64,000 nt of DNA from Grimontia indica (GCF_000333895.2 NZ_ANFM02000011.1:1-64000), one strand, 5' to 3'; positions 10,565 through 20,139 are shown, counted from the first letter of the stretch. Numbers and translations: made by a program. Notes: a model not told the origin generated them from the letters alone.

Positions 10565-10573
10565 TGTGGATAA
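10565..10573 (-). promoter_or_regulatory. DnaA box (perfect 9-mer)
   Basis: TGTGGATAA, the reverse complement of the high-affinity DnaA box TTATCCACA. The match continues with AGTG, as in the second copy 123 bases downstream. Confidence 0.55.
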
Positions 10574-10687
10574 GTGTGTGCTTACTTATTATTCGAAGGG
10601 CAATGAATGAAATGAGAAATTGTCGCCGAAAGATAGCGGCATTCTAAGCGGATTAAGCATGTTTCCCTTGGGAAACGAAAATCCGCC

Positions 10688-10696
10688 TGTGGATAA
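10688..10696 (-). promoter_or_regulatory. DnaA box (perfect 9-mer), second copy
   Basis: TGTGGATAA again, in the same orientation and with the same 3' extension AGTG as the copy at 10565. Binding by DnaA is an inference from the consensus only. Confidence 0.55.
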
Positions 10697-10892
10697 GTGA
10701 GGGGTGATGGAAAGGTGAGCGTGGGATTGTGAGAAATCGACTTTGTGCGAAGCGTCTTTTTTGAGGGGTGATTAGGCATGGCTATGTCTTGCCCAACAGC
10801 CCCCAGAGTCTCGGCAAAAAAGGAGCATCCGTATATCAAGGAAAATAGTGAGATATATCACCCTTGATAGAGCGTTGGCGTCTGAATTCGTT

Positions 10893-10898
10893 TATAAT
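10893..10898 (+). promoter_or_regulatory. Possible -10 element of the rlmKL operon
   Basis: Consensus hexamer TATAAT 31 bases before the rlmKL start. No good -35 hexamer is seen at 16-18 bases; TTGATA at 10864 is too far away. Confidence 0.35.
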
Positions 10899-10928
10899 CG
10901 CGCGCAACATTCCTCAGAATCCATTTCC

Positions 10929-13061
10929 ATGAATCAATATTTAGCAATTACCTCCCGCGGTTTAGAAAATCTGCTAGCAGAAGAACTACAAAAACTGGGT
11001 GCTAGCAGTGTGAAAGCTGTAAGCGCTGGTGTTCGTTTCCGCGCGGATGAAAAGACTCTCTACACGTGCTGTTTATGGAGCCGCACGGCGTCACGCTTCA
11101 TTCTTGTTTTGGGTGAATTCGCAGTGCGTGACGACATGGACCTGTATCTGGGCGCATCTGCCATTAACTGGCCACAATATTTCAGCGAGAGAAAGCGTAT
11201 TGCTGTTGATTTCAATGGTACAAACCGTGAAATCCGCAATAGCCAGTATGGTGCGCTGAAAGTGAAAGACGCGATTGTAGACCGCTTCGTGAAGGCGGAT
11301 TTAGATCGCCCTAGCATCGATCGTGAGCAGCCAGACCTACGTATTCACATGCGACTCTCTAAAGAGCAAGGCCTGCTGGGTATCGACATGGTGGGTTCTG
11401 GCTTGCACCAACGCGGCTATCGCACAGAATCTGGAGCTGCACCGCTTCGTGAAACCAACGCTGCGGCATTGGTCATGAAAAGTGGTTGGACGTTTGATAA
11501 GCCTTTGCTGGACCCAATGTGTGGTTCAGGTACCTTGCTGATTGAAGCGGCGATGATGGCCGCAGAAGTGGCACCAGGCCTGAAACGCAAGCGCTGGGGC
11601 TTTGAAGCACTGAAATCATTCAATCGTGAAGAGTGGATGGAAGTACACGCGGAAGTAACTTTCAAGTCGAAGAAAGGGCCTGCGAAGTGCGAAAGTAAAT
11701 TCTTCGGCTTCGATAACGACCGCCGCGTGCTGGAAACCGCTAAGGCAAACGCCCGTCGTGCTGGCGTAGCAGACCTGATTCAGTTTGAGTTAGGTGACGC
11801 AGCGGAACTGACGCGTCCAGAAGGCTTCGAAGAGGGTAACATCATTTGTAACCCTCCATATGGTGAGCGTCTGGGCACTACGCCGGGCCTTATCGCGTTA
11901 TATACCCAATTAGGTGTGCAGTTGAAGAGCCAATTTAAAGGCTCAATTGCATCTATCTACTCGGGTTCTGACGAGTTGCTGAGCTGCTTGCGCATGCGAG
12001 CAGACAGTACTTACAAGCTCCGTAATGGCGCGCTTGACTGTGTGATGAAGACTTATCACATTACTGCACGTGGCGAGATGACAACGTCACAAGGCGACTC
12101 TGCTCCTCTCGCTGATGTAGCGCCTGAGTTTACCAACCGTCTTCGCAAAAATATCAAGAAGTTGGAAAAGTGGGCTAAGCAACAAGGTGTTGAATGTTAC
12201 CGTCTATATGATTCAGACCTGCCTGATTACAACGCGGCAATTGACCGTTACAGCGACAACATCGTTATTCAGGAATACGCGCCACCTAAAACCGTCCCAG
12301 AAGAGAAAGCACGTCGCCGCCTGCTGGATATGGTTCGCGCCACAATTGCTGTGACGGGCGTCAATGCCAATAACGTGGTTCTTAAAACCCGAGAGAAGCA
12401 AAAGGGCACTAGCCAGTACGAGAAGCTAGGTGAAGCCAAGCGCTTTATGAAGGTTCACGAGTACGGTGTGACGCTGGAAGTGAATCTCTATGATTACCTG
12501 GATACAGGCCTATTCCTGGATCACCGCTATACACGTAAGATGCTGGGTGAAAAAGCAAAAAGCAAAGACTTCCTCAACCTGTTTGCTTATACCGGTACAG
12601 CGACCGTTCACGCGGCGGTAGGCGGTGCTAGATCGACAACCACGGTAGATATGTCGAAGACTTATCTTGCCTGGGCTGAGCGTAACATGAAGCTTAACGG
12701 CAAAGTAGGTCGCCAACACATGTTTGAGCAAGCTGACTGCCTGAAGTGGCTGTCATTGGCGAAAGGGCAGTATGACCTGATTTTTATCGATCCGCCGACC
12801 TTCTCGAACTCTAAGCGCATGCTCGATACGTTTGACGTCCAACGTGATCACATCAAACTGATGACTGAACTTAAGCGTCTGCTGCGTGAAGGCGGAGAAA
12901 TCGTCTTCTCTAACAACAAGCGTAACTTCAAAATGGATGTCGAAGCGCTGGCAGAGATAGGCTTACAAGCTCAGAACATCACAAACCGCTCAATCCCTAT
13001 GGATTTTGAGCGTAACAAGCAGATTCATAACTGTTGGATTATCACACACAAGGAAGGTTAA
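10929..13061 (+). CDS. rlmL: 23S rRNA m2G2445/m7G2069 methyltransferase RlmKL
   Basis: Bifunctional enzyme that methylates G2445 (N-terminal half) and G2069 (C-terminal half) of 23S rRNA. 710 residues: THUMP domain (about 45-155), first Rossmann methyltransferase with [13 protein letters not shown] and the catalytic NPPYGERLG, then a second methyltransferase with [13 protein letters not shown] and [12 protein letters not shown]. The ATG at 10929 gives [16 protein letters not shown], aligned with the E. coli start; an in-frame extension to 10848 is not conserved. Its stop overlaps the start of the next gene (TAATG), the first of three tight junctions. Confidence 0.96.
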   Translation: MNQYLAITSRGLENLLAEELQKLGASSVKAVSAGVRFRADEKTLYTCCLWSRTASRFILVLGEFAVRDDMDLYLGASAINWPQYFSERKRIAVDFNGTNREIRNSQYGALKVKDAIVDRFVKADLDRPSIDREQPDLRIHMRLSKEQGLLGIDMVGSGLHQRGYRTESGAAPLRETNAAALVMKSGWTFDKPLLDPMCGSGTLLIEAAMMAAEVAPGLKRKRWGFEALKSFNREEWMEVHAEVTFKSKKGPAKCESKFFGFDNDRRVLETAKANARRAGVADLIQFELGDAAELTRPEGFEEGNIICNPPYGERLGTTPGLIALYTQLGVQLKSQFKGSIASIYSGSDELLSCLRMRADSTYKLRNGALDCVMKTYHITARGEMTTSQGDSAPLADVAPEFTNRLRKNIKKLEKWAKQQGVECYRLYDSDLPDYNAAIDRYSDNIVIQEYAPPKTVPEEKARRRLLDMVRATIAVTGVNANNVVLKTREKQKGTSQYEKLGEAKRFMKVHEYGVTLEVNLYDYLDTGLFLDHRYTRKMLGEKAKSKDFLNLFAYTGTATVHAAVGGARSTTTVDMSKTYLAWAERNMKLNGKVGRQHMFEQADCLKWLSLAKGQYDLIFIDPPTFSNSKRMLDTFDVQRDHIKLMTELKRLLREGGEIVFSNNKRNFKMDVEALAEIGLQAQNITNRSIPMDFERNKQIHNCWIITHKEG

Positions 13062-13315
13062 TGGCCTTAATCCTCTACAGCACGGAAGGGTGTCACTTAT
13101 GTGAAGAGGCATTGGCGCTATATCAGGCAGCGGGTAAAACCGCTGCCTTGCGCGTTGTAGACATAGCGTTTGATGACGCTTTGTTTGAGCGTTACGGCGT
13201 CACTATTCCGGTGCTTTCTCTCCAAAATAATGACGGCTCAGTCGACGATGAACTGGGCTGGCCATTCGATTCTTCAGCTTTAAACACTTGGTTAGTAAAA
13301 CATGGCATTGATTAA
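13061..13315 (+). CDS. Glutaredoxin-family thioredoxin-fold protein
   Basis: An 84-residue thioredoxin-fold protein with an N-terminal redox motif CHLC (YSTEGCHLCEEA) and the cis-proline region GVTIPVLSL, typical of the DUF836/glutaredoxin-like family found between rlmKL and uup in Vibrionaceae. It probably acts as a cytosolic thiol oxidoreductase; its partner is unknown. The start ATG overlaps the rlmKL stop (TAATG, GGAAGG just upstream) and its end overlaps the uup start by 14 bases, so the three genes are translationally coupled. Confidence 0.88.
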   Translation: MALILYSTEGCHLCEEALALYQAAGKTAALRVVDIAFDDALFERYGVTIPVLSLQNNDGSVDDELGWPFDSSALNTWLVKHGID

Positions 13316-15221
13316 CATCACTAACGCGCAACTGGCTTATGGTGATAACCCGTTGCTGGATCACGCAGAGTTTGTCCTGCAGCAGGGCGAGCGGGTTTGT
13401 TTGGTTGGCCGTAATGGCGCAGGTAAATCAACCTTAATGAAGGTGATTCATGGCACAGTTCAACTCGACGACGGCAGCATTAACCGCCAACAAGATCTGA
13501 AAGTTTCCCGCCTAGAGCAGGATCCTCCGCGTGATGCTGAGGGAAGTGTTGTTGATTATGTCGCTGAAGGATTGGCAGAGGTTGGTGCGCAACTCAAAGA
13601 GTATCACGACCTTCTGGGCTTAATTGAGCATGACCCAAGCGAGAAGAACATTAATCGCTTGGCACGTGTTCAAGAGCAACTGGAGCATTCCGGTGCGTGG
13701 CGCTTTGAAAACCAACTGACCACGGTACTAGGCGCGTTGAAACTGGATGGCACTAAAAAGCTGTCTGAGCTCTCTGGTGGCTGGCAGCGCAAAGCGGCGC
13801 TGGCTCGCGCGCTGGTGTGTGATCCAGACGTTCTGCTGCTTGATGAGCCAACCAACCACCTAGATGTGGCGACCATCATCTGGCTGGAAACCTTCCTGAA
13901 AGATTTCAAAGGTGCCATCGTCTTCATCTCACACGACCGTGCATTTATTCGATCTATGGCAACCCGTATTGTCGATTTGGACCGTGGCCAACTGACTTCC
14001 TGGCCGGGCGACTATGAGAAGTACCTAGAAGGCAAAGAAGAGATGCTCCGCGTAGAAGCTGAGCAGAATGCTGAATTCGATAAGAAGCTGGCTCAGGAAG
14101 AAACCTGGATTCGTCAGGGTATCAAAGCACGCCGTACCCGCAATGAAGGTCGTGTGCGCGCTCTGAAACAGCTTCGTCGAGAGCGTGCGGATCGCGTAGA
14201 AGTGCAGGGCAATGCAAACATTCAACTGGATGAAGCTGTGCGCTCGGGCAAGATTGTGTTTGAAGCGAGTGACATCGACTACCACTGGGATGGTAAAAAG
14301 ATCATCGGTGACTTCAGTTTCAATGTGATGCGCGGTGACCGTATTGCGCTGATCGGACCCAATGGCTGCGGTAAAAGTACGCTGTTGAAGCTGATGCTGG
14401 AAAAAATCGCGCCAGACTCCGGTAAGTTCCATGTGGGTACCAAGTTGGAAGTCGCTTACTTTGACCAGTACCGCGAAAAACTGGATCCGGAAAAGACAGT
14501 TATCGACAATCTGGCAGAAGGCAAGATGGAAGTAGAAGTAGGGGGCCGTAAGCGACATGTGCTCGGTTATCTACAAGACTTCCTGTTCCATCCACGCCGT
14601 GCCCGTACGCCGGTAAAAGCACTGTCAGGTGGCGAGAAAAACAGGCTTCTATTGGCACGCATTTTCCTAAAACCCTGTAATCTTTTGGTGCTCGATGAAC
14701 CAACCAACGATTTGGACATCGAAACGCTGGAACTTTTGGAAGAATTACTTGCCAATTATCAGGGTACGTTACTGTTGGTGAGCCACGATCGTCAGTTCGT
14801 CGACAATACCGTTACTCACAGTTGGATTTTCGAAGGCGATGGTGTCATCCGCAAATTTGTTGGTGGCTATCACGATGCGATGCAGCAACGTGAGAACTAT
14901 CTAAAGACCATCGAGTCAGAAAAACCGAAAGCGAAGGAAACTCCAAAGGAAGAAGCGCCTAAAAAACAGGCAAATAACAATAAGCCGGGCAAAAAACTGT
15001 CTTACAAGTTGCAAAGAGAGCTTGAAGCACTTCCACAGCTTATTGAAAACCTAGAGAATGAAATCGCGCAAATACAGGAATCGGTAAACGATCCTGCGTT
15101 CTTCCAGAAAAGCACGGAAGAAACACAGCCCGTTTTGCAGCGTTTGAGCGATGCAGAAGCTGAGTTGGAAACCGCCTTTGAAAGATGGGAAGAACTCGAA
15201 GAGATGCAAAAGGAATCGTAA
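13302..15221 (+). CDS. uup: ABC-F ATPase Uup
   Basis: Cytosolic ABC-F protein with two ATPase domains and no membrane part; E. coli Uup acts on ribosomes and affects transposon excision. 639 residues (E. coli 635). Domain 1: Walker A GRNGAGKST near residue 37, signature LSGGW, Walker B LLLDEPTNHLD. Domain 2: Walker A GPNGCGKST near 354, signature LSGGEKNR, Walker B LVLDEPTNDLD. The charged linker between them and the C-terminal coiled coil (about 565-639) are typical of Uup. It overlaps the preceding gene by 14 bases and the next by one (TAATG). Confidence 0.96.
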   Translation: MALINITNAQLAYGDNPLLDHAEFVLQQGERVCLVGRNGAGKSTLMKVIHGTVQLDDGSINRQQDLKVSRLEQDPPRDAEGSVVDYVAEGLAEVGAQLKEYHDLLGLIEHDPSEKNINRLARVQEQLEHSGAWRFENQLTTVLGALKLDGTKKLSELSGGWQRKAALARALVCDPDVLLLDEPTNHLDVATIIWLETFLKDFKGAIVFISHDRAFIRSMATRIVDLDRGQLTSWPGDYEKYLEGKEEMLRVEAEQNAEFDKKLAQEETWIRQGIKARRTRNEGRVRALKQLRRERADRVEVQGNANIQLDEAVRSGKIVFEASDIDYHWDGKKIIGDFSFNVMRGDRIALIGPNGCGKSTLLKLMLEKIAPDSGKFHVGTKLEVAYFDQYREKLDPEKTVIDNLAEGKMEVEVGGRKRHVLGYLQDFLFHPRRARTPVKALSGGEKNRLLLARIFLKPCNLLVLDEPTNDLDIETLELLEELLANYQGTLLLVSHDRQFVDNTVTHSWIFEGDGVIRKFVGGYHDAMQQRENYLKTIESEKPKAKETPKEEAPKKQANNNKPGKKLSYKLQRELEALPQLIENLENEIAQIQESVNDPAFFQKSTEETQPVLQRLSDAEAELETAFERWEELEEMQKES

Positions 15222-17056
15222 TGCAGTTCAACAAATTCAAACTATCAGCTATCGCACTTGCGGTGGCTGGTATCCCTGCGGTAGCAAATGCTGCCCTGTA
15301 CCAAGTCCAGTTGATGGATGCACCTTCAAGTAATTCATCTCAAACAACAGCCATTTCTTCTGATTCATCGAAGGTTGCTGTTGAAGGTTTGAGTGGTCCT
15401 GTTGGTCTGAACTACTCAGAAGAACTGCCTTACATGGTAGATGTTGAGCACTTCATTAACAGTCAGGACGATCTCTACCGTTACTGCCGCGATTTTCTGG
15501 GTTACAACACTTGTGAAGAGTGGGCTGATGAAAGGTGGTACGGTGTTCAAGCGAGCGGAGCTGTCTGTGATAGTGAAGATAGCTCGCAAAATTGCCTTGG
15601 TGGTTTGAAGAAAGAAATTGATGCCTGGAGCAATGGTTTCAGCAGCAATAGTGTCGCCACAGTAAACGGAACGTCTGTTAATCCTTTTGGTAATGGTGTT
15701 TATGGCACTGAACCCCCGGGCAGTGCAGATCCCTCGTCGACCAATGTAGTTGTTAACTCAGTGACAGATGGAGGCGTTCCAGTAGGTGCTTCAAGTGGTC
15801 CTTACACCAACTCTGGATCTATTCACGCACGAGCATTCCAACGCAGGGGCTTTTACGGTGAAGCAGAAATGTTGCCACCATCCGGTTCAAGCACAGTCAT
15901 AGAAGCGATTGGACAAACCAACGCGAACGGCGTGATTGAAGCAGCAGGTCAGACTATTGTTTTCGGTTCAGCTTCAGTAGCAAACATGGCTGATGTGGGT
16001 AACGGGAACAAAGTTCCTGAAGACACTGGTCTAGCCAATCTTTCAAGCTGTGCAACTAACCTGAATTACTCGGATCGCGCTTGCCAGTACTTCCAATTTG
16101 CCAATCAGGCTTCTATTTGGTTGGCATCAGGCTCTGGTGCGGCTGATGCCGTCAATGCTTTTGCTATTGCGGATTTTCCTAATGGAGCGACGGGCAACAC
16201 TGACGACACAGCGCAAGCTAGCGTAAATGCAGCGGCTATTGTAAGTAACAGTGCTCCAACCATGGTTGGTTTTAATACTTATAACGACAGTGGCTTTTAT
16301 GCTCGAGCTGTTAAATACACACCAGTTGCCGACTTCGCTACCTGTATCACAGGAACCACCAAACGCTGCTGGGATATGTCGCTGATCCCTGGTGTCGATA
16401 TTCGTCAGAGCGGAGACATCATTTATCAATACACCGAAGCGACTGATATTAACAGTAGTGGTGTTGTCGTTGGGGTGGCAAAGAATGCGCGCCTGAATAA
16501 CGGTGCTTATGCAGAAACCGTATTTGTTAACAATGGCAGTTCCACCACGCTTCTGGGTACGTCACAGAGTGCTCTGTTCTTTAACGGGTACAACGCGACT
16601 GCTGCGGCTATCAACGACAATAATGAGCTGGTAGGTAAGGTTGATATCGAGAATTCACGTGATCGATCACGTCGTCAACGTGGCTACATCTATGCGCACG
16701 GTACACTGAGTGCTGACTTTGACGGCACGCGTGGTTGGCGTCTGGATGATTTGACTAACGATGACAATCCAACCGGAAATGCTAACCACTTCCGTATCGC
16801 AGAAGCATTTGATATTGCTGCAAATGGCGATATTGCCGCTTCAGCTTTCTACTGTGCTGGTGGATACAGCTCAGTAGCGCATAACGCAAGGTGTAACGGA
16901 ACCGAAGAGCTGGTAGCTGTAAAACTGGTTCGCCAGTCGGGTGATATTTCTCCTCGTCCAGAAGAAAAAAATGTTATCGAACGTAGCGGTGGTGGTATGG
17001 GGGCACTAGGTCTCGGCCTATTGGCACTGGGCGGAATTTTCCGCCGTAAAAAGTAA
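15221..17056 (+). CDS. DUF3466 family secreted protein with GlyGly-CTERM anchor
   Basis: 611 residues with a signal peptide (cleavage near AVANAA) and a C-terminal GlyGly-CTERM signal: the glycine-rich GGGMG, a hydrophobic helix, then RRKK. Such tails are processed by rhombosortase and lead to surface release through type II secretion (family knowledge). The middle matches the DUF3466 family of Vibrionaceae and contains repeated beta-rich units with motifs like TDINSSGVVVGVA and AAAINDNNELVGK, suggesting a propeller-like fold. Substrate or role unknown. The start at 15221 overlaps the uup stop; a longer in-frame start would disrupt the signal peptide. Confidence 0.9.
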   Translation: MQFNKFKLSAIALAVAGIPAVANAALYQVQLMDAPSSNSSQTTAISSDSSKVAVEGLSGPVGLNYSEELPYMVDVEHFINSQDDLYRYCRDFLGYNTCEEWADERWYGVQASGAVCDSEDSSQNCLGGLKKEIDAWSNGFSSNSVATVNGTSVNPFGNGVYGTEPPGSADPSSTNVVVNSVTDGGVPVGASSGPYTNSGSIHARAFQRRGFYGEAEMLPPSGSSTVIEAIGQTNANGVIEAAGQTIVFGSASVANMADVGNGNKVPEDTGLANLSSCATNLNYSDRACQYFQFANQASIWLASGSGAADAVNAFAIADFPNGATGNTDDTAQASVNAAAIVSNSAPTMVGFNTYNDSGFYARAVKYTPVADFATCITGTTKRCWDMSLIPGVDIRQSGDIIYQYTEATDINSSGVVVGVAKNARLNNGAYAETVFVNNGSSTTLLGTSQSALFFNGYNATAAAINDNNELVGKVDIENSRDRSRRQRGYIYAHGTLSADFDGTRGWRLDDLTNDDNPTGNANHFRIAEAFDIAANGDIAASAFYCAGGYSSVAHNARCNGTEELVAVKLVRQSGDISPRPEEKNVIERSGGGMGALGLGLLALGGIFRRKK

Positions 17057-17067
17057 TTTCACTTTCT

Positions 17068-17103
17068 GGCTCATCTTCACAAATTTTTGTTGGATGAGCC
17101 TTT
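17068..17103 (+). terminator. Terminator of the rlmKL-uup-DUF3466 operon
   Basis: GGCTCATC (17068-17075) pairs with GATGAGCC (17093-17100) and is followed by TTT. The T tract is short, so this is a moderate call. Confidence 0.6.
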
Positions 17104-17221
17104 CGATGCTTGATTATTTATTAACCATGCGTGAATCTTAATTGGTGAGGGTCATAAAAGATCAACTTGAATGAAACCTCACTGAAAAGATACAACCATC
17201 TTAGGATAAGAGGGCGAATAT

Positions 17222-17392
17222 ATGAAAAGACAGAAGCGAGATCGTTTAGAGCGAGCACAAGCGAAAGGCTATCAAGCTGGTGTAAACGGTCGATCCTCTG
17301 AGACATGTCCCTATCAAGCCATGGACGCGCGCAGCCAATGGCTAGGAGGTTGGCGCGAAGGTCGAGATACGAAAGTATCGATGCTGAAGTAA
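17222..17392 (+). CDS. rmf: Ribosome modulation factor Rmf
   Basis: A 56-residue basic protein, near-identical to E. coli RMF at the start (MKRQKRDRLERA) and in the core (CPYQ, RSQWLGGWREG). RMF binds the 30S subunit near the anti-Shine-Dalgarno and dimerises 70S ribosomes into inactive 100S particles in stationary phase. A purine-rich AGAGG lies about 10 bases before the ATG. It stands alone between terminators, next to fabA as in E. coli, where its transcription is controlled by ppGpp and cAMP; no operator could be identified here. Confidence 0.97.
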   Translation: MKRQKRDRLERAQAKGYQAGVNGRSSETCPYQAMDARSQWLGGWREGRDTKVSMLK

Positions 17393-17420
17393 CTTTTTAA
17401 CCCACACCAAACTATACATG

Positions 17421-17443
17421 AGCCCCGGAAAACGGGGCTTTTG
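17421..17443 (+). terminator. rmf terminator
   Basis: AGCCCCG (17421-17427) pairs with CGGGGCT (17433-17439) around GAAAA, followed by TTTG. Confidence 0.85.
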
Positions 17444-17456
17444 TTTACCATTTAAT

Positions 17457-17467
17457 GCACTATAACT
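17457..17467 (+). repeat. Dispersed motif GCACTATAACT, copy 1
   Basis: This 11-mer occurs three times in intergenic DNA of the window (17457, 26221, 29174), always in plus orientation; copies 2 and 3 share 15 bases. Role unknown. Confidence 0.45.
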
Positions 17468-17565
17468 ATATATGTTTGACTCTACTTAAGCTTCGTTACA
17501 GATCGATAGTGGCTAGCGCGTTGCTTATTAGGTGGGAGCGGGAGAGGAGGTAAAACACAATTAAC

Positions 17566-17587
17566 AAAAAACCGCCCGGAGGCGGTT
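17566..17587 (-). terminator. fabA terminator
   Basis: On the minus strand AACCGCC pairs with GGCGGTT (17570-17576 and 17581-17587), followed by a T run (AAAAA on the plus strand at 17566). Confidence 0.85.
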
Positions 17588-17612
17588 TAGAATTTGGCGT
17601 GTCGATATCGAC

Positions 17613-18131
17613 TTAGAAAGAAGAGGTATCTTGGAACAAGCCTACTTTCAGGTCTTTCGCTACGTAGATTTCTTTGCCATCCACCAGCACACGGCCGTCA
17701 GCCAGACCCATCACCAGTTTGCGGTTGATAACACGCTTCATCTGGATTTCATACGTCACTTTCTTCGCGGTAGGCAGGATTTGGCCAGTAAATTTCACTT
17801 CGCCAACACCCAGTGCGCGACCTTTGCCTTCTCCACCGACCCATCCGAGGAAGAAACCAACCAGTTGCCACATTGCGTCAAGGCCAAGGCAACCAGGCAT
17901 AACTGGGTCACCAGGGAAGTGGCAATCAAAGAACCATAGGTCTGGAGTAATGTCTAGCTCGGCAATGATAAAGCCTTTGCCGTGATCACCACCTTCGTCC
18001 GTGATGTTAGAAATGCGGTCCATCATCAGCATGTTTGGTGCTGGAAGCTGTGGACGACCTGGTCCGAAAAGCTCTCCTTGGCTAGAGGCTAGGAGGTCGT
18101 CTCTGTCGTAAGAGTGGCGTTTCATTAGCAT
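17613..18131 (-). CDS. fabA: 3-hydroxydecanoyl-ACP dehydratase/isomerase FabA
   Basis: Bifunctional enzyme that dehydrates 3-hydroxydecanoyl-ACP and isomerises the trans-2 double bond to cis-3, the entry to unsaturated fatty acids. 172 residues from the chosen start, the same length as E. coli FabA, with the active-site histidine region [20 protein letters not shown] and the conserved [13 protein letters not shown]. The ATG at 18131 has GCAGGAG eight bases upstream; 19 further in-frame codons upstream lack a ribosome binding site and would cover the operator-like palindrome. A FabR-type operator lies at 18163-18184. Confidence 0.96.
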   Translation of the reverse strand: MLMKRHSYDRDDLLASSQGELFGPGRPQLPAPNMLMMDRISNITDEGGDHGKGFIIAELDITPDLWFFDCHFPGDPVMPGCLGLDAMWQLVGFFLGWVGGEGKGRALGVGEVKFTGQILPTAKKVTYEIQMKRVINRKLVMGLADGRVLVDGKEIYVAKDLKVGLFQDTSSF

Positions 18132-18162
18132 TAAACTGCTCCTGCAAAAAGATAGGAGCAGA

Positions 18163-18184
18163 TTAGCGTACACGTGTACGCTAA
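18163..18184. promoter_or_regulatory. FabR-type operator upstream of fabA
   Basis: A perfect 22-bp palindrome with arms TTAGCGTACAC and GTGTACGCTAA. The core AGCGTACA/TGTACGCT matches the E. coli FabR site found upstream of fabA and fabB. It lies 32 bases before the fabA start, consistent with repression when unsaturated acyl-thioesters are abundant. Confidence 0.8.
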
Positions 18185-18194
18185 ACAACTCGGA

Positions 18195-19877
18195 TCAGTT
18201 GTGGTTTAACCAGTTTTTAAGCTTATTTATTAAGGATGTGTGACGGGTCTCACCGTGATGAAAAACATCAATTCTCTGGGCGATTTTGCCGAGAAGTGTC
18301 TCAGTTTCAACACCATTTTCCTCTTCTTCATCACCGCTAAATGGTAAGCCCGTGATCAGTGGGAAAGCTTCCTCAACATGTTCGACAGCCCAAATGTGGA
18401 AGTTTCCGTCGAGAATAGCTTCAGTGACTTCTTTGCTCAGGCACAGCGCGTTGAGGTTGGTCATCGGCAAGATAACACCTTGATCACCTGTCAGGCCTCT
18501 ATGCTCACAGATGTGATAGAAGCCTTCGATTTTCTCGTTGATGCCGCCAACGGCCTGTACACGTCCAAATTGGTCAACAGCACCGGTGATGGCGATGCTT
18601 TGATTAATTGGGGTTTGGGACAAGGCACTGACAAACGCACAAAGCTCAGCAAGGGAAGCACTGTCACCGTCTACTTCGCAGTAAGACTGTTCGAATACAA
18701 TGGACGCGGAATATGGCAGTGGCTCGTCTAAGTCCAGCGCAGCGCTAACGAACGCCTGCATGATCATCATGCCTTTGGCGTGTATGTTGCCGCCGAGTTC
18801 TGCTTTACGCTCAACATCGGCAATATCGCCGTCACCGAAGTGAACCACACAGGAAATACGTGCTGGCTCGCCATATGCCATCGGGTGTCCGGGCATTTCA
18901 ATTACTGTTAGGCCGTTTACCTGACCAATGTGTTCGCCACGGGTATCAATGAATACCTGACCTTTATGAATGTCATCAACTGCGCGTAATGGCAGGTAAG
19001 ACTCTCTGAAGTATTTGGCTTCGATGGCGGCTTCAACATCTGCTGCCACAATTGTCTCGCCAGTGCTTTGATAGTCAGCTTCACGCAACAAGGTTTGTGT
19101 CCAGAGCGGGCAGAGCGGCAATCTTTCCTGATCTTCGGTATATCTCGCACCAGCCTGCATCACACGTTGAGCGGCTTCTGGATCGAGAGGCTTGATACCG
19201 AAAGCTTGTTGATGGCCTTTTAGCACCGACAGGTAGGTACCAACGTTCTCTTCAGTCAGATACATGTCCTGTTCGAATTCGGTGTAGCTCGCCAAACCAT
19301 GTAATTCAGGTTCGCCAGCTTCAAAGTCAGACATCAATGCGCGATCGCCAACGACGATAACTCTGACGGAAATTTCTGAAGGTGGTGGTAGCTCGCAGTA
19401 AACATCTGGTTTTGCGCTTTTCCAGCCCAGCTTGTTCGTTGAAAGTAGAGACTTCAATCGGCTCCAAACGTTGGGTTGCGCAAGAATGCAGCCAAGAGAA
19501 ATGAGAAGCACGCCGCCATTTGCTTGATGGAGGAGACCATTCACTGTTCGTGACGTTGTCACATCTGAATTATTCGGATACACTGCGCCAAACAGCTGAA
19601 CTTCATCGATATTCTCTGCGATGACCACAGGCATATCATCTGACGGTAGCGCCGCTTTCGTCATGCTCTCGAGCAATTTCAGGTAGTCATAAACATCTGG
19701 TGCTGTTACCAGAAGAAGACGCGGGAAGTGATGCTCATGAACGAGACGTTCAATGCTGCTTTTTAATCTCGGTTGCAATGCACAAGGAGAGGTCGCTTCG
19801 ATAGCGGCGTATTGACGAATGTGCGCTTCAACATGAGAAAACTGCGGCACGACGGACTGCCAGGAAACTTCTTGCAT
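18195..19877 (-). CDS. Lon-type peptidase without a Walker A motif (LonH/YcbZ family)
   Basis: Resembles E. coli YcbZ (586 residues), which also lies between fabA and matP. The C-terminal S16 peptidase domain shows the catalytic dyad: serine in EVDGDSASLAEL and lysine in GGINEKIEGF. The N-terminal ATPase-like part lacks a GKS/T Walker A motif (AP rather than GKT in LLLVTAPDVYDY), so ATP hydrolysis is doubtful. The start is unsure: ATG at 19877 aligns with the E. coli start but has a weak ribosome binding site; an in-frame TTG at 19943 precedes it, and AAGGAG follows that TTG. An exact matS site lies inside the gene at 19550. Confidence 0.88.
   Translation of the reverse strand: MQEVSWQSVVPQFSHVEAHIRQYAAIEATSPCALQPRLKSSIERLVHEHHFPRLLLVTAPDVYDYLKLLESMTKAALPSDDMPVVIAENIDEVQLFGAVYPNNSDVTTSRTVNGLLHQANGGVLLISLGCILAQPNVWSRLKSLLSTNKLGWKSAKPDVYCELPPPSEISVRVIVVGDRALMSDFEAGEPELHGLASYTEFEQDMYLTEENVGTYLSVLKGHQQAFGIKPLDPEAAQRVMQAGARYTEDQERLPLCPLWTQTLLREADYQSTGETIVAADVEAAIEAKYFRESYLPLRAVDDIHKGQVFIDTRGEHIGQVNGLTVIEMPGHPMAYGEPARISCVVHFGDGDIADVERKAELGGNIHAKGMMIMQAFVSAALDLDEPLPYSASIVFEQSYCEVDGDSASLAELCAFVSALSQTPINQSIAITGAVDQFGRVQAVGGINEKIEGFYHICEHRGLTGDQGVILPMTNLNALCLSKEVTEAILDGNFHIWAVEHVEEAFPLITGLPFSGDEEEENGVETETLLGKIAQRIDVFHHGETRHTSLINKLKNWLNHN
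19550..19562. promoter_or_regulatory. matS site 1 (GTGACGTTGTCAC)
   Basis: Exact match to the MatP-binding consensus GTGACRNYGTCAC, inside lonH and about 580 bases from matP itself. Confidence 0.85.
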
Positions 19878-20139
19878 ACGTTTGGGTATCAACTTTTTCA
19901 GTGTATTAATTACCGATGAGTATAAATGAATACGCTCCTTCAAAGTAGCGAAGATAACCAGTTGTCGGTGTTAAAGAAACGAAGTGAATAAAGTCTCGAT
20001 ACAAAAGGGTTCAGTTTTGATATCTGAATAGAAAAGATCAAAGAGATACGCAGAGTTAATTTGATTAAAAAGTAAACTGCTGTTACGCTGTCACTGTATT
20101 TCACATTTATTTTGCTCTCAACCAAATAAAACTCGAATT

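Larger units (their letters stand above)
9973..10928. other. Long intergenic region zapC-rlmKL
   Basis: About 950 bases without a gene I can support. It holds two identical DnaA-box sequences (listed separately), a perfect 14-bp palindrome CTGGTATATACCAG at 10471-10484, a small inverted repeat GTGAC/GTCAC around 10326, and a TATAAT hexamer near the rlmKL start. Two minus-strand open frames of 85 codons (10130-10387 and 10582-10839) have no recognisable product and no good ribosome binding site. Confidence 0.6.

Noticed and set aside
10582-10839. Second 85-codon minus-strand frame
   Set aside because: Covers the DnaA-box region, low-complexity and without a ribosome binding site.
12078-12090. 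ATGACAACGTCAC and GTTACGGCGTCAC (13188) as matS sites
   Set aside because: Each has one mismatch at a fixed position, and about 0.5 such near-match is expected by chance.
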